From assembly GCF_014203795.1 (NCBI RefSeq), contig NZ_JACHJU010000001.1:310001-374000 (forward strand): a DNA stretch of 64,000 nt. The letters run 5' to 3'. This document shows, in pieces, positions 16,477-26,505 of the stretch. The notes beneath the pieces were generated by a model. The model was not told where the DNA came from, did not search any database, and saw only the letters and a program-made list of their open reading frames with translations. A program made the position numbers and the translations under genes. The stretch comes from Streptosporangium album (GTDB taxonomy: Bacteria > Actinomycetota > Actinomycetes > Streptosporangiales > Streptosporangiaceae). Every line of letters starts with the position of its first letter. Position 1 is the stretch's first letter.

Positions 16477-16950
16477 GTGAACCTGATCCGCATGGCGGCG
16501 CTGGAAGCCGCCCTCAAGGTGCACGGCCAGCCCGTCGGCCTCGACGAGCTCCGCCGCACCGCCGACGTGCTCGCCGCCTGGCTCGGCGGCACCACCCGCC
16601 TATCCCTCGCCCCCGGCCCCATCACCGATGAGGGCTCAACCGCTCAACAGGAAGGCACCATCGTGCAGATCACCACCGGCCAGAAGGTCAGCTACACCGC
16701 AGACACCGAGGACGCGAGCGGCTTCGACACGGTCGAGTCGATCGAATGGGTGACCAACGAGCCGACCATCATCACCCTCAAAGTCTCCGAAGACACCCGT
16801 TCGTGCGAGGTCGTGTCCGGCGCCCCGGGCTCGGCCGTGCTGACCGCGCGGATCTCGTCGCTCGGCCTGGAGGTCACCGAGGCGATCGACGTGGTGCCGG
16901 CGGGCACCGCCACGATCAAGCTCGTCGCCGGCGACGTCGTCAGTGAGTAG
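16477..16950 (+). CDS. Phage-like protein with Ig-like (Big-type) fold
   Basis: The 157-residue product from the GTG at 16477 (GAGG six bases upstream) has a helical start (NLIRMAALEAALKVHGQPVG) and a beta-rich second half, VQITTGQKVSYTADTEDASG to EAIDVVPAGTATIKLV, like bacterial Ig-like domains found on phage tail or decoration proteins. The upstream ATG at 16414 lacks a binding site. It overlaps the next gene by 8 bp. Confidence 0.5.
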   Translation: MNLIRMAALEAALKVHGQPVGLDELRRTADVLAAWLGGTTRLSLAPGPITDEGSTAQQEGTIVQITTGQKVSYTADTEDASGFDTVESIEWVTNEPTIITLKVSEDTRSCEVVSGAPGSAVLTARISSLGLEVTEAIDVVPAGTATIKLVAGDVVSE

Positions 16951-17209
16951 TCCGATGAAGGACGCGAACAAGAGGGCCGCGCGGACGGTCCTGCAAACCG
17001 CTGTCGGTGTCGCTGTGGCGCTGCCGATGATCGTGCAGGCGTCCGGCATCCCGGAGGCACTGCCCTGGGTCGCGGGCTCCCTGGCCGTGGCCGGCGGGTT
17101 CGCCCGGGTGATGGCGCTGCCCAGCGTCCAGCGGCTGCTGCCCGAGTGGCTGCGCACGGACGCCGGTCCGGCGGGACCATCGGCTGTCCGCCCGCCTTAC
17201 CCCATGTGA
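16943..17209 (+). CDS. Holin-like small membrane protein
   Basis: The 88-residue product (GTG 16943; ATG 16955 possible) has two hydrophobic stretches, TVLQTAVGVAVALPMIVQAS and ALPWVAGSLAVAGGFARVMA, and a hydrophilic C-terminus. Its size, topology and place after the amidase suggest a holin. It ends the prophage remnant; the next gene is an insertion sequence. Confidence 0.6.
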   Translation: MSSPMKDANKRAARTVLQTAVGVAVALPMIVQASGIPEALPWVAGSLAVAGGFARVMALPSVQRLLPEWLRTDAGPAGPSAVRPPYPM

Positions 17210-17296
17210 TCAGGGCATACGCCCGGGTTTGTCCCATAGGTGCGCAGGCCCATGACCTGTAGCCTTGTGCGCGAGGGATAGTGATCGGGATCGGCG

Positions 17297-17333
17297 GGGA
17301 GAGCCTCGCGCCGGACACGGGGCGGGGCTCTTC
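17297..17333 (+). terminator. Hairpin after the prophage lysis genes
   Basis: GAGCCTCGCGCC and GGGGCGGGGCTC can form an imperfect stem followed by TTCGTCGTC, about 90 bp after the last phage gene. Confidence 0.4.
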
Positions 17334-17392
17334 GTCGTCCTCGGAGTGCTGCCCTGCTGTGTGATGACCAGTTCGGCAAGTCTGCAAACACA

Positions 17393-18949
17393 TACCGGTG
17401 GTCTGTTAAATCCGGACGTAGAGGTTGAGGGCATGTCCGGCTCCGACGGTAGCGAGTAGACGCTGGAGCTCAGGGGGCGGGGGCGCGTTGGACCAGGCAC
17501 GCCAGTAGCGCTGGAGCCGTGTCCAAGGGGTGAGCCAGCCGCGCACGTGGCGCAGCGCTGACGGCCAAGACGGCCTGAGCTGGGTGTCGGAGCTGATTTT
17601 CCCCCCGATCCTCGACGGTCTGGCCACCGTTGGAATGATTCTCACCCGGTGAGGGGAGCGGTTCATCGCCCGGACCCACGGCGCCATCGGGCAGGCCGCT
17701 TCCGGCCAGCCAGGTGTGCCAGCAAAAGCAGAACGCGGCCATCACCAGCGTCTGGTGACGGCGGATCGCCAGGGAGGAACGGACCTGGAAATCGGCCCAG
17801 CCGAGCTCGTCTTTGACCTGCTTGTAGCCCTGCTCGATCCATGATCTCAGCGCGTACAGACGCACGATGTGCGCGAGGTCGGCCGGCGGGTGCGGGGAGT
17901 CGGCGGCGTAGCCGCCGGGACGGCGCAGGTTGGTGGTCAGATACCAGGTGCTCGCATCCGGCAGCATCGCCGGATCGGTGGTGGCGATCACCAGCCGGTA
18001 GGGCTCATCGGGACCCCACGGACCCAAGGAGGCATCAGCCGCCCACCAGATCTCGGTGTGGCCGTCACGGAAACGGCGCTGCACACGCGTCCAGTCGCCG
18101 GGATGCTCCGGCCCGCCCCAGACCAGGGCACAGGCGGCCTCGACCGGGGTGTGATCGGCGGAGGCGGGCGCCCACAGGCCCTTGCGCCGCTTGAGCGCCA
18201 GCACATACGCCAGCCCCAGCTGCCGTAGCTCGCGGCGGTAGTCGTCATTGTCGCCGTAGGCACAGTCGGCCACCACCGCGGTGAAGGGGATCTGGGCCTC
18301 CAGCGCCTTGGCCACCAACCGTGCGGCGATCTTCGGTTTGGTGGCGAAGTTCGGATCCGCCGTGCCGCCCGGCAGGCGACACGCCGCCGTGTACGGCTGG
18401 GCGTGCAGCGGCACATACAGCCGCTCATCAGCCCATAAAGTGGTGACGGTGACGATCCCGTTGTCGGTCTTACCGAGCCGGCCCAGCCACTGACGGGACA
18501 CGTGATCGGTGGCGTGCCCGTCTTTGCGGTCGCCGCTGTCGTCGATCACCAACACCCCGCCCCGGTGCGGCGCAACCGCCGGATCGGCCCGCAGTAACGC
18601 CACCCGCCGGTCGTTGACCGCCTCGGGGTTCCACACCGATTCCGACAGGAAGTACTGCAGCCGCTGCACCGCCGGATCATTGATTCCCACCACGGGTTCG
18701 GCCCCGGCCAGGCAGGTCAGCGTCTTGTTGCGCTCGCGAGGCAGCAACAGCCCGGCCAGATACTCGCGAAACCCGCGCCGCTGCCCGAGCGCGGAGAACA
18801 GATCATCGAAACACGCCGCGTACTCTTCCAGCGGACCAGGCGCCACCGGGCACGGCAGACGAGCGGTCATCACCCACCCCCTGAAACGCTCGAACGAGCA
18901 TTAATAAGGCGATACCCGGCATCATTCTTGATCCAACGAACCACCGGTA
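17393..18949 (-). mobile_element. IS701-family insertion sequence
   Basis: The ends share the inverted repeat TACCGGTGGT (17393-17402; 18940-18949). The transposase fills the interior on the minus strand. No convincing target duplication was found. Confidence 0.7.
17406..18873 (-). pseudogene. IS701-family transposase with a 3' frameshift
   Basis: Residues 1 to about 420 (MMTARLPCPVAPGPLEEYAA onward) carry the IS701 DDE core: VLVIDDSGDRKDG, FTAVVADCAYGDND and the C-terminal ALRSWIEQGYKQVKDELGW. At GGGGGGAAAA (plus strand 17597-17606) the expected C-terminus moves to another frame, ending RGWLTPWTRLQRYWRAWSNA to a stop at 17406. The unshifted frame stops at 17470 with unrelated residues. A single-base change in the homopolymer, or a sequencing error, explains it. 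Confidence 0.8.
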
Positions 18950-18972
18950 CTGAGCATGAAAGCTGGGCGTTA

Positions 18973-20048
18973 CTACGGTGGGTCGAAGAGGACGAGGCCG
19001 GTCTCGGCGATGAACCCGTCCAGCAGGCCGGGCTGGTACTGCATCCGTTTCAGCCCGTGCCTGATCAGGACAGTCAGTTGGTCGATGCCGCGAACGGCGA
19101 AGTTGAGCAGCGTGCCGCGCAGGTTGGCCCAGAGGCCCTCCGCAGGGTTCAGCTCAGGCGCATACGCCGGGAACCGGTAGACCACCAGCCAGTCCTCCTG
19201 CTCGGTGATCCAGTCGCGCATCCGGGCGCAGAGGTGTTCGGGCAGACTGTCCCACACCAGCGAGATCGGGCCGCCGAGCTGGGCGTGCGCGGCGTGCAGC
19301 AGGGCCTTGAACTGCTCGACGCCAAACCCCTTGGGCTCGCCCTTGCGCCGGTGATAGGTGAGGGTGCGATAGATCAGCCGGGTACGCATCCCGGGCTTGA
19401 CGCAGACCAGCCCGGCGATCGAGACCCGTCCTTGTCCGCCGTAGGACACCGTCAGGACCGGGGTGTGGCCCCGGCGGGCCCAGGTACGCCCTTTGGGCGG
19501 CCTCAGGCTCTGGCCGGACTCATCGGCGAAGCAGAGCCAGGAACTCCAGGCCGCCCGCGTTCTTTTAAAGCGGGCCACGTCCACCTCTTCCAGTGCTGGA
19601 TCTGCTCCTCATCGCGCTTGGTGGCGTGATGCACGGGGACCTGGAAGGACCAGCCCAGCCGCTGGAGCAGGTAGGCCACCCCGCGTGCGGTGTAGTGGAT
19701 GTGGAACCTTTCGGCGATCACGGTGGCGACCCGGGCGGCCGTCCAGCGCTGATCGTCCCAGCCGTGCGCGGCGGCGCCCCGATCCAGTTCGGCCTTCAGC
19801 CGCTCCACCTGGTCAGCGGTCAGCTTGCAGCCGGCTCCGGCGGCGCCCTTGGAGACCAGCGCGGCTTTGCCGCCCTTCAACCAGACGGCGTACCACTCAT
19901 AGGCCGACTTACGGGTGATTCCCAGCAGTTGGGCCGCCCACGGCGGTTTGATCCCTCCGGCGAACATGTCCGCCGCCCGGAACCTCAGCGCCTCACGCCG
20001 GGCCCGCTCGGCCGCAGACAGTCCCCCGCTTCTGTCTGAATACCTCAT
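18973..20048 (-). CDS. IS630-family transposase, two frames joined by a -1 frameshift
   Basis: The first frame (20048-19503) encodes the N-terminal winged-HTH part (AAQLLGITRKSAYEWYAVWL, ARGVAYLLQRLGWSFQVP). The second (19584-18973) encodes the DDE domain (CFADESGQSLRPPKGRTWAR, ISLVWDSLPEH, FPAYAPELNPAEGLWANLRG). They overlap by about 80 bp, and within the overlap is the canonical slippery heptamer T TTA AAA (19569-19563 minus strand) followed by G, in the right phase for a -1 shift that fuses WPALK to RTRAAWSS. This is the normal way IS630 elements make full transposase, so the element may be active. Inverted ends were not resolved. Confidence 0.82.
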
Positions 20049-20358
20049 CCTTCAAGGATGTCACCTGGGAAAACAGTGCCTGATAAGTGGTCAGACCTGT
20101 GTCACGCCCGCACTTCTTGATCAGTACTGTCCCGGCTTTTCGGACACTACGCCCTTTCGGCGTGACCGAAGACAACAATTCTCCAGACAAACTGTCTGGC
20201 TCAGACAATTCCAAGCCGAACAAGGTAGATGACCAGCGGATAGATAGCCTGCAAGAGCTCCTCAAGAGCGAGAGATTCCGTCGTCTCACCACCCCATTTG
20301 CTCAGGACATCGCAGAGACCTTGTGTCCTCTCTTCGAGAGCGTTTCCCGTTAGGGCTG
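20049..20358. other. Intergenic DNA with a weak plus-strand ORF
   Basis: A plus-strand frame ending at 20353 (DNSKPNKVDDQRIDSLQELL, FAQDIAETLCPLFESVSR) has plausible composition and lower GC than its surroundings but no good start. It may be the tail of a gene cut by IS insertion. A hairpin CATCCTTCAAGGATG lies at 20046-20060. Confidence 0.25.
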
Positions 20359-20362
20359 CTAG

Positions 20363-21364
20363 ATGATTGAGTCCAGGGGGTCTGGTCACGTTCAGTGGTC
20401 GTAAGCGATCAGGGATCGTTTGATCGGTTGGCCGGTTTTGTCGTTGTGCCAGATCGCGGCGGTCAGCGCGAGGATCCGGGTAAGCACGCGGATGACGACT
20501 CCGGCAGGCGTGCGGCCGCCGTGACGCTCCAGGTCAAGCTGCCCCTTGAAGGTCTGGTTGATCGACTCTATGACCTGTCGTAACGGCTTGAACAGCTGTG
20601 CGCCGGCCCGTTCGGGCTCGTTCTTGCGAGCCGGCCGCAGCAAGGTCAGGTCACGGTCGGCGACAGCCCGTTCGAACGCGCGGCCGTAGTAGTTCTTGTC
20701 GCCGATGATCGTTTGACCCGGGTGGGCCGCCACCAGCTCGGGGGCGGCGTCGAGCATCCCCAGCAGGGTCTTTCGTTCGTCGGCCTTGGCGCCGGTGAGC
20801 GCGAAGGCGACCGGCAGCCCGCCCAGGGTGCACAGCAGATGCAGCCGCAACCCCCAAAAATACCGGGAGTGACTGGCGCAGTAGCCGTAAGTCGCCCACC
20901 CGGCGAGATCACTGCGCCGGGCCGTCTCCCGGGAGCGGCCGCACTCCACCGGGGTGGAGTCGATGACCCACACGTCATCGCTCCACAATGAGGTGTCGGC
21001 CGCGAGCATCCTGATCATGTGCAGGACCAGGCCGGACGCCTTGCGGAGCCGCTTGCCGTAGCCGGACTGGCCGGGAAGATAGGGGAACATGCCGGTCAGT
21101 TCGGCGTACGCGTGGCGTAGCCAGCGCCGCTCGGAGGTGAAGCCCAGCAGCGCCGACATCACCGCCGGCGTGATCAGCTCAGCGTCACTGAGCGTAGGTG
21201 CGATGCCACCCTTCGGACGCCAGGGCACCAAATCCGGCGAAGCCTTCAGCGCGTCGTCGATCTTGACGTAGATTGCGATGGCGAGGGTGTTTAGGTCTGT
21301 CGTCACAAACGGATCCTGAACGCCCTCGCCCTGTTTCCGCAGGCGATCCCCTGGACTCAATCAT
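20363..21364 (-). mobile_element. IS982-family insertion sequence, copy 1
   Basis: The 1,002-bp element has ends ATGATTGAGTCCAGGGG and CCCCTGGACTCAATCAT and is flanked by CTAG on both sides (20359-20362 and 21365-21368), read as a 4-bp target duplication. Copy 2 at 32762-33763 has the same length and the same CTAG flanks. Confidence 0.88.
20392..21306 (-). CDS. IS982-family transposase (copy 1)
   Basis: The 304-residue protein starts VTTDLNTLAIAIYVKIDDAL at a GTG, matching copy 2. The DDE core shows DVWVIDSTPVECGRSRETAR, TIIGDKNYYGRAFE and IESINQTFKGQLDLERHGGR. It appears intact and is about 88% identical in protein to copy 2, so the two were not duplicated recently from each other. It would cut and move its own element at CTAG targets. 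Confidence 0.92.
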   Translation of the reverse strand: MTTDLNTLAIAIYVKIDDALKASPDLVPWRPKGGIAPTLSDAELITPAVMSALLGFTSERRWLRHAYAELTGMFPYLPGQSGYGKRLRKASGLVLHMIRMLAADTSLWSDDVWVIDSTPVECGRSRETARRSDLAGWATYGYCASHSRYFWGLRLHLLCTLGGLPVAFALTGAKADERKTLLGMLDAAPELVAAHPGQTIIGDKNYYGRAFERAVADRDLTLLRPARKNEPERAGAQLFKPLRQVIESINQTFKGQLDLERHGGRTPAGVVIRVLTRILALTAAIWHNDKTGQPIKRSLIAYDH

Positions 21365-21368
21365 CTAG

Positions 21369-21841
21369 GGCATACAGCAGAACTGGTGAGCGTTTGGGAC
21401 GCCGTAGATTCATGGTCGATTAGACAACTCGCGCAGGCCCAAGAGTTCCGTGGCGGGATCACCGCTACGGGACTCTGTGTCCGTGTCGTCTTGCTTGAAG
21501 ATTTCGCTCCGCGCGTAGACCCCCGGGGGTGGAGGTGCCGTGCCAGATCGGGTGCGCGTGCTATGCGATCCTCGGGTTACTACAGTCACGCTAAGTGAGA
21601 CGACGTCTTAAGTGGGATCGTCGACGGGCTAGGCGACACGCCGCCGAGCTGGGAACTTTCGCTCCTGCGGTTCAACGAGCCGTCGCCGTTTCGGGCCGAG
21701 TTCATCGGTAAGCGACACCAGAGTTGAGATCGGCACCACAGCACTACTACGCCGACTACTACCTTTGCAGCGATCTTTACTTTCATGCGGGCTTTATGTG
21801 AAGATCATCCAGTTTGGTTGGAATGACAAAGAAAGGTCGGA
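21369..21841. other. Intergenic DNA with a C-terminal gene fragment
   Basis: On the plus strand, DVLSGIVDGLGDTPPSWELS followed by LLRFNEPSPFRAEFIGKRHQ and a stop at about 21727 reads as the C-terminal end of a lost protein. The rest (promoter and leader of the following secreted protein) shows no supported gene. Confidence 0.35.
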
Positions 21842-24800
21842 GTGAACACACACTCTCCGAGGCTCGGCGTGCTCGCCCGCAGTCGCCGCACCTCCCTGAT
21901 AGCCGTCCTCGGTCTATCAGCATCACTGTTAGCGGCCGTACCCGCTGCCGCCGACCCTTCTCCCGCATCCTCTGCTTCCACGACACCCGCCCCTGCAGTT
22001 GATCCGCTGGCCCCTCTCAAAGCTGAGGCCAAGAAGCACAACAAGCGCATTGAGATCGAGTCCTACAGGACAGAGACCTCGACCACGTACGCCAACCCCG
22101 ATGGCAAGACCCTCTACGCCGAGGTGCACTCCACCCCAATTCGGGTGCAGAAAGACGGCGCTTGGCAGCCGATCGATACCCGCCTGGTGGAACAAGACGG
22201 CGTCATCAAGCCCAAGGCCATCAAGGGAGACCTGACCCTGTCGGCCGGCGGCGACATGACCCTGGTGAAGATCAAAAATGAGAAAGGCAAAGCCGCGGTT
22301 GCCGCTACCGGCAAGCTGCCCAAGCCGCGCCTGGTCAATAACACAGCCACCTACCCGTCGGTCTACGGCAAGGGTGTCGACCTGGTCGTCACCGCCACCC
22401 CGACCGGCTTCCGGCAAGATGTGGTGATCCGCGAGCGACCCGCCGGCAAGCTGAAGATCCGCATCCCCGTGGACCTGCCCAAGGGCATGCGCTACGGCAA
22501 GGACGCCTCCGGAGACTTGGCCCTGCTCGCCGACAAGGGCGGCAAGAAACTCGTCGACATCACCACGGCGCAGATGATGGACGCGGCCGCGGTCGCCGAC
22601 CCCGAAAAGGGCCGGGTCGGCACCGCGGCCATGACCGCCGCACAGACCGGTACCGGCCAGGAACTGGTGATCTCCCCCGACGCCGGATTCCTCGCCGACC
22701 CCACAGTCACCTACCCGGTCACCATGGTGACGGCCTCCGACACCTGGACCGGCACCGGTTTGGACGGCGACACCTTCGTCAGCGATAGCTACCCCAGCAG
22801 CTCCACCAACCAGAGCCTGGACCGCATCATCGCGGGCAAGTCCAACAGTGGCAGCGTGACCTGGCGGGCTTACATCCGCTTCAACATCGCTAACACCCCG
22901 CTGATGGGCGGCACGGTCGAAAACGCCGACCTGCGGCTGTGGAACTACCAGTCCAACACCTGCGACTCCGAGATCAACTCCGGGATCATCGCCCGCCCGA
23001 TCATCACCGATTGGAACATCAACACGCTCAACTTGAGCAACCAACCTTCGGTGACCGGCCAGGCGTTCGCCGCCAATAAGGGCGCCTACGACATCGACTG
23101 CTCACGCGGCGAGGGTGAGCTGTACTACTCCATTGAGGAGATGGTCCAAGGCTGGATGGACGGGGCGAAGGACTACGGTGTCCGCCTCGGCGCCGTCGCC
23201 GAGAGCGACATCACCAACTGGCGCTGGTACCGCTCCTCGGAGTACGGGTACTGGGGCGAATACTCTCCTCGTGGCCCTGTCCTGTTCGTTCAATACACCC
23301 CGGCACCCCCAAAGTATCTCGTGGTGCCCCGTGCTTATGAAGGCTCTACGCCCCCTGAGACCACGTATGAGGAGGACAAAGCATGGATGGAGTCGGGCAA
23401 CGTCTACCATGATCAGCTTCCCCCGCCGAAAGCTCTGTCGCCGGAGGAGGCAATGGCCGACGCGGTGACGAACGGCAGGTCGGCCACGACCCGCCTCCTA
23501 GACGCCTACTATCCGGACGATCTCACTGATCAAGAACTGGTGGACGACGATACCTTCGAGGAGGATCCGCCATCGGACGAGGTGCCGCCTGACCCCAATC
23601 CCCTGCCTGTTGAGGACACCACACCACCGAAGGTCTCAAGTACCACTCCCTCGAACGGCCAGACCGGCGTCCCGACCAGCAGTGTGATCAAGGCGATATT
23701 CGACGAGCCGGTTACCGATGCCCAGATCGTGGTGAAGGACACGCAGGGCGCCGAGGTAGCCGGGAACGCGGCCATGGACGCAGCGAACACGACGCTGACC
23801 TTCACCCCAAGCGCGCCCCTGACTGCCACGACCGGCTACACCGCTGAGGTCAGCGCGGCCAAGGACTTCGCCGATAATCAAATGGCGGCCCACTCGTGGT
23901 CGTTCACCACTGGCGGACCCGACGCCGATACGCCCACCGTGACCGGGACCGACCCGGTCCGAGACGCCACAAACGTGCCATCGAACACCACGGTGAAGGT
24001 GACGTTCAGCGAGGCAGTGTCCGAAGCGCGGTTCACGGTCATGGACCCGACGGACGCGCTCGTGCAGGGAACGCTGGCGGGTGACAATGGCAACGCTGAA
24101 TGGACCTTCACGCCGGCATCTCGGCTCGCTGCCCAGACTGCCTACCGGGTCGAGGTCAGCAGCGCCAAAGACACCTCGGGCAATGTCATGGCGCCCTACA
24201 CCTGGACGTTCACCACAGGCGCGGATACGCCGACTCCGATTCCGGGGCTGGTGGCGGCCTACGGCATGAACGAAGGCACGGGCGCGAGCGTGGCTGACTC
24301 CTCCGGGAAGAGCAACACCGGTACCGGGGTTGACACGAACTGGGCCTCTGCCGGCAAGTTCGGCAAGGCGCTTTCATTCAACGGCACCACCAGCATGGTC
24401 ACCATCGGTGACGCTCCCTCACTGCGCCTGACCAGCGGCATGACCCTGTCAGCCTGGGTGAAGCCCACCAGCGTCACCGGCTGGCGCACGGTCGCCATGA
24501 AGGATCTTTCCTCCGGAGACGGCGCACCGTACGGCCTGTACGCCTCCGACAGAGACGTCCCCGCTGGCTGGCTGCTCACCACCGAAGGTGAACAGGTCAG
24601 TCCCAAGGGCACCACGGCACTGCCAATCAACACGTGGAGCCATCTGGCACTCACCTACGACGGCGCCACTGCCAAGTTGTACGTGAACGGCACGCAGGTA
24701 GACCAGCTAGCCGTCACCGGAGACTTCATCGATGACGGCGGCGACGTCCATATCGGCGGGAATAAGGCCTGGGGCGAGTTCTTCAGCGGCCTGATCGACG

Positions 24801-26425
24801 AGGTGCGCATCTACAACATCGCGCAGACCGCAGCCCAGATCCAGACCGACATGAACACCCCCATCGGTGCCGCCGCCGCAACGAGTGGGGCAGACCAGCA
24901 GTTGCGCACGAGCGCCGCTGTCGATCCTGCCCCCGCGATCGAGAAGCTGGCGGTGAACGGCAGCCGCACTGTGGACGGCGTCACCGTGGCCTCCACCCTC
25001 ACCCCCCGCCTGACCGCCTGGCTCTCCGCTGGACGCGGCGGCGAGGCGAAAGTGGAAGTGGAAGTCGCACACAAGCCCGCCAAGTCCTACAAGACCACCA
25101 AGGCTACGCCACTGATCTGGTCAGGCCAGGCCACCGCGAAGCCGGGCGATTCCCAGGTGGCGCTGCAAGTCCCCAAGGACCGGCTGCAGGCCGGCCAGGA
25201 GGTGAGATGGCGAGCCCGCCTCACCGGCGCAGGCAGCGAGGGCGCCTGGACCGACTGGCACAATCTCACCATCGACACCTCCAAGGCAAAGCTCCGAACC
25301 ACTGCCGAATCGGCAGCCTCTGACCCGACGCCGGAGGACATTAAGCGCGTCCTCCCCAGTAAGTCGGCAACCACCACACCGAGCGCGACCTACCAGCAAT
25401 GTCACAATGGGACGACCAGCCGCGACGCGCCCCCCGCGATCACGCCGAACCGCTATGCCCATTGTCGCTACTCCGGCTGGCGGATAAACATCTGGTGGCT
25501 TGCCGTCCCCTTCCCCGTGAAGAGTGGGACGATCGACGGGCACCAGCTCACGTACATCCAAGGGACGCTGGATAAGCGCGAATTCACGGTCTACAAGCAT
25601 ATTTATATCGACAAGATCGACGGCGAAGCTCCCGCTGGTCTCCGCTTCGCCAGCACGGTGAGCTCGAAGAGCCAGGACTGCTACACGGGCGTCGCAACCG
25701 GAATGACCGGGATGTACACCGTGGACCAATGGAAGCAGCAGGCTGGGAACCAGTGGCACATAACCGAAAAATTCACCTCGGGCCCGGGCTCGGGATATCA
25801 CCTGAAGAGTGACTGCACGATCAATTACTCGATGGTCACAAAGCGTCAAGGATTCGATAATACGGAGAGCACCCCGATCTACGCCGAGGGCACGTTCCGC
25901 TGCGACAAATCCCCTCAGACCACATCGCACAACAAGCGGGGAGGCGGCTGCGTTCACATGGCAGGCGTCCCATCGTTCACAATGACCAAGAACGACGTCA
26001 ATGAAATTGGCGTGAAGTTCCCGAATATGTATGAGCACATCAAGCGTGCGCTCACTCCCGGGGCGAAGACATACCCCGAACTAGGAGGCAAGTCTTACCC
26101 AGATCTGACCGAGCCGAAGAAGATCCCAGGTGGCAGTTGGCAGAGTACGCTGACGCGCCATGGATACGAGCCGACCGGTGATGGAAACCGCACTGCCGCC
26201 GGCGTTGTCTGCAAGAACGAACTCAAACCAGAGGAGGGAAAGGATTGCGATGAGTACCCGTTCGCGTCGACCCTGCAAGGTTCGGCACGTGCTAATCCTC
26301 CGCACAACTTCTCAGTCTGGCGGATAGATCATGACGAGAATCAGGCTCACGGACGCGTGCTGAAGGCATGGTACCGAAACAATCGGATCCTGAACGGCGA
26401 CGAATTCTGGATTGATACCCAGTAG
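21842..26425 (+). CDS. Large secreted modular protein ending in a NucA/NucB-type DNase domain
   Basis: The 1,527-residue protein starts at a GTG five bases after AAAGG and has a signal peptide (RSRRTSLIAVLGLSASLLAA, cleaved near AAA). In order: a DNRLRE-type beta domain (about 298-486, SDTWTGTGLDGDTFVSDSYP); a Pro/acid linker; two SbsA-like Ig domains (about 593-795, both ending in a W-x-F-T-T-G signature); a LamG/concanavalin-like domain (about 800-1005); and a Cys-containing region to the end. The last 90 residues hold CDEYPFASTLQG, DHDENQAHGRVLKAWYRNNR and ILNGDEFWI, which fit the NucA/NucB deoxyribonuclease family. Signal, adhesion-type modules and terminal nuclease make it look like an exported polymorphic toxin; the next gene is the likely immunity factor. 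Confidence 0.82.
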   Translation: MNTHSPRLGVLARSRRTSLIAVLGLSASLLAAVPAAADPSPASSASTTPAPAVDPLAPLKAEAKKHNKRIEIESYRTETSTTYANPDGKTLYAEVHSTPIRVQKDGAWQPIDTRLVEQDGVIKPKAIKGDLTLSAGGDMTLVKIKNEKGKAAVAATGKLPKPRLVNNTATYPSVYGKGVDLVVTATPTGFRQDVVIRERPAGKLKIRIPVDLPKGMRYGKDASGDLALLADKGGKKLVDITTAQMMDAAAVADPEKGRVGTAAMTAAQTGTGQELVISPDAGFLADPTVTYPVTMVTASDTWTGTGLDGDTFVSDSYPSSSTNQSLDRIIAGKSNSGSVTWRAYIRFNIANTPLMGGTVENADLRLWNYQSNTCDSEINSGIIARPIITDWNINTLNLSNQPSVTGQAFAANKGAYDIDCSRGEGELYYSIEEMVQGWMDGAKDYGVRLGAVAESDITNWRWYRSSEYGYWGEYSPRGPVLFVQYTPAPPKYLVVPRAYEGSTPPETTYEEDKAWMESGNVYHDQLPPPKALSPEEAMADAVTNGRSATTRLLDAYYPDDLTDQELVDDDTFEEDPPSDEVPPDPNPLPVEDTTPPKVSSTTPSNGQTGVPTSSVIKAIFDEPVTDAQIVVKDTQGAEVAGNAAMDAANTTLTFTPSAPLTATTGYTAEVSAAKDFADNQMAAHSWSFTTGGPDADTPTVTGTDPVRDATNVPSNTTVKVTFSEAVSEARFTVMDPTDALVQGTLAGDNGNAEWTFTPASRLAAQTAYRVEVSSAKDTSGNVMAPYTWTFTTGADTPTPIPGLVAAYGMNEGTGASVADSSGKSNTGTGVDTNWASAGKFGKALSFNGTTSMVTIGDAPSLRLTSGMTLSAWVKPTSVTGWRTVAMKDLSSGDGAPYGLYASDRDVPAGWLLTTEGEQVSPKGTTALPINTWSHLALTYDGATAKLYVNGTQVDQLAVTGDFIDDGGDVHIGGNKAWGEFFSGLIDEVRIYNIAQTAAQIQTDMNTPIGAAAATSGADQQLRTSAAVDPAPAIEKLAVNGSRTVDGVTVASTLTPRLTAWLSAGRGGEAKVEVEVAHKPAKSYKTTKATPLIWSGQATAKPGDSQVALQVPKDRLQAGQEVRWRARLTGAGSEGAWTDWHNLTIDTSKAKLRTTAESAASDPTPEDIKRVLPSKSATTTPSATYQQCHNGTTSRDAPPAITPNRYAHCRYSGWRINIWWLAVPFPVKSGTIDGHQLTYIQGTLDKREFTVYKHIYIDKIDGEAPAGLRFASTVSSKSQDCYTGVATGMTGMYTVDQWKQQAGNQWHITEKFTSGPGSGYHLKSDCTINYSMVTKRQGFDNTESTPIYAEGTFRCDKSPQTTSHNKRGGGCVHMAGVPSFTMTKNDVNEIGVKFPNMYEHIKRALTPGAKTYPELGGKSYPDLTEPKKIPGGSWQSTLTRHGYEPTGDGNRTAAGVVCKNELKPEEGKDCDEYPFASTLQGSARANPPHNFSVWRIDHDENQAHGRVLKAWYRNNRILNGDEFWIDTQ

Positions 26426-26434
26426 CCGCATCAA

Positions 26435-26474
26435 GGGGCCTGCCTGGGCTGCCAGCGGCGCCCAGGCAGGCCCC
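26435..26474 (+). terminator. Perfect hairpin between nuclease-toxin and immunity genes
   Basis: GGGGCCTGCCTGGGC (26435-26449) and its exact complement (26460-26474) form a 15-bp stem with a 10-nt loop. There is no T-run. It would attenuate the toxin transcript or force the downstream gene to use its own promoter. Confidence 0.7.
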
Positions 26475-26505
26475 GCCCACCGACTTTAGGAGTATCAGGA
26501 AACCC

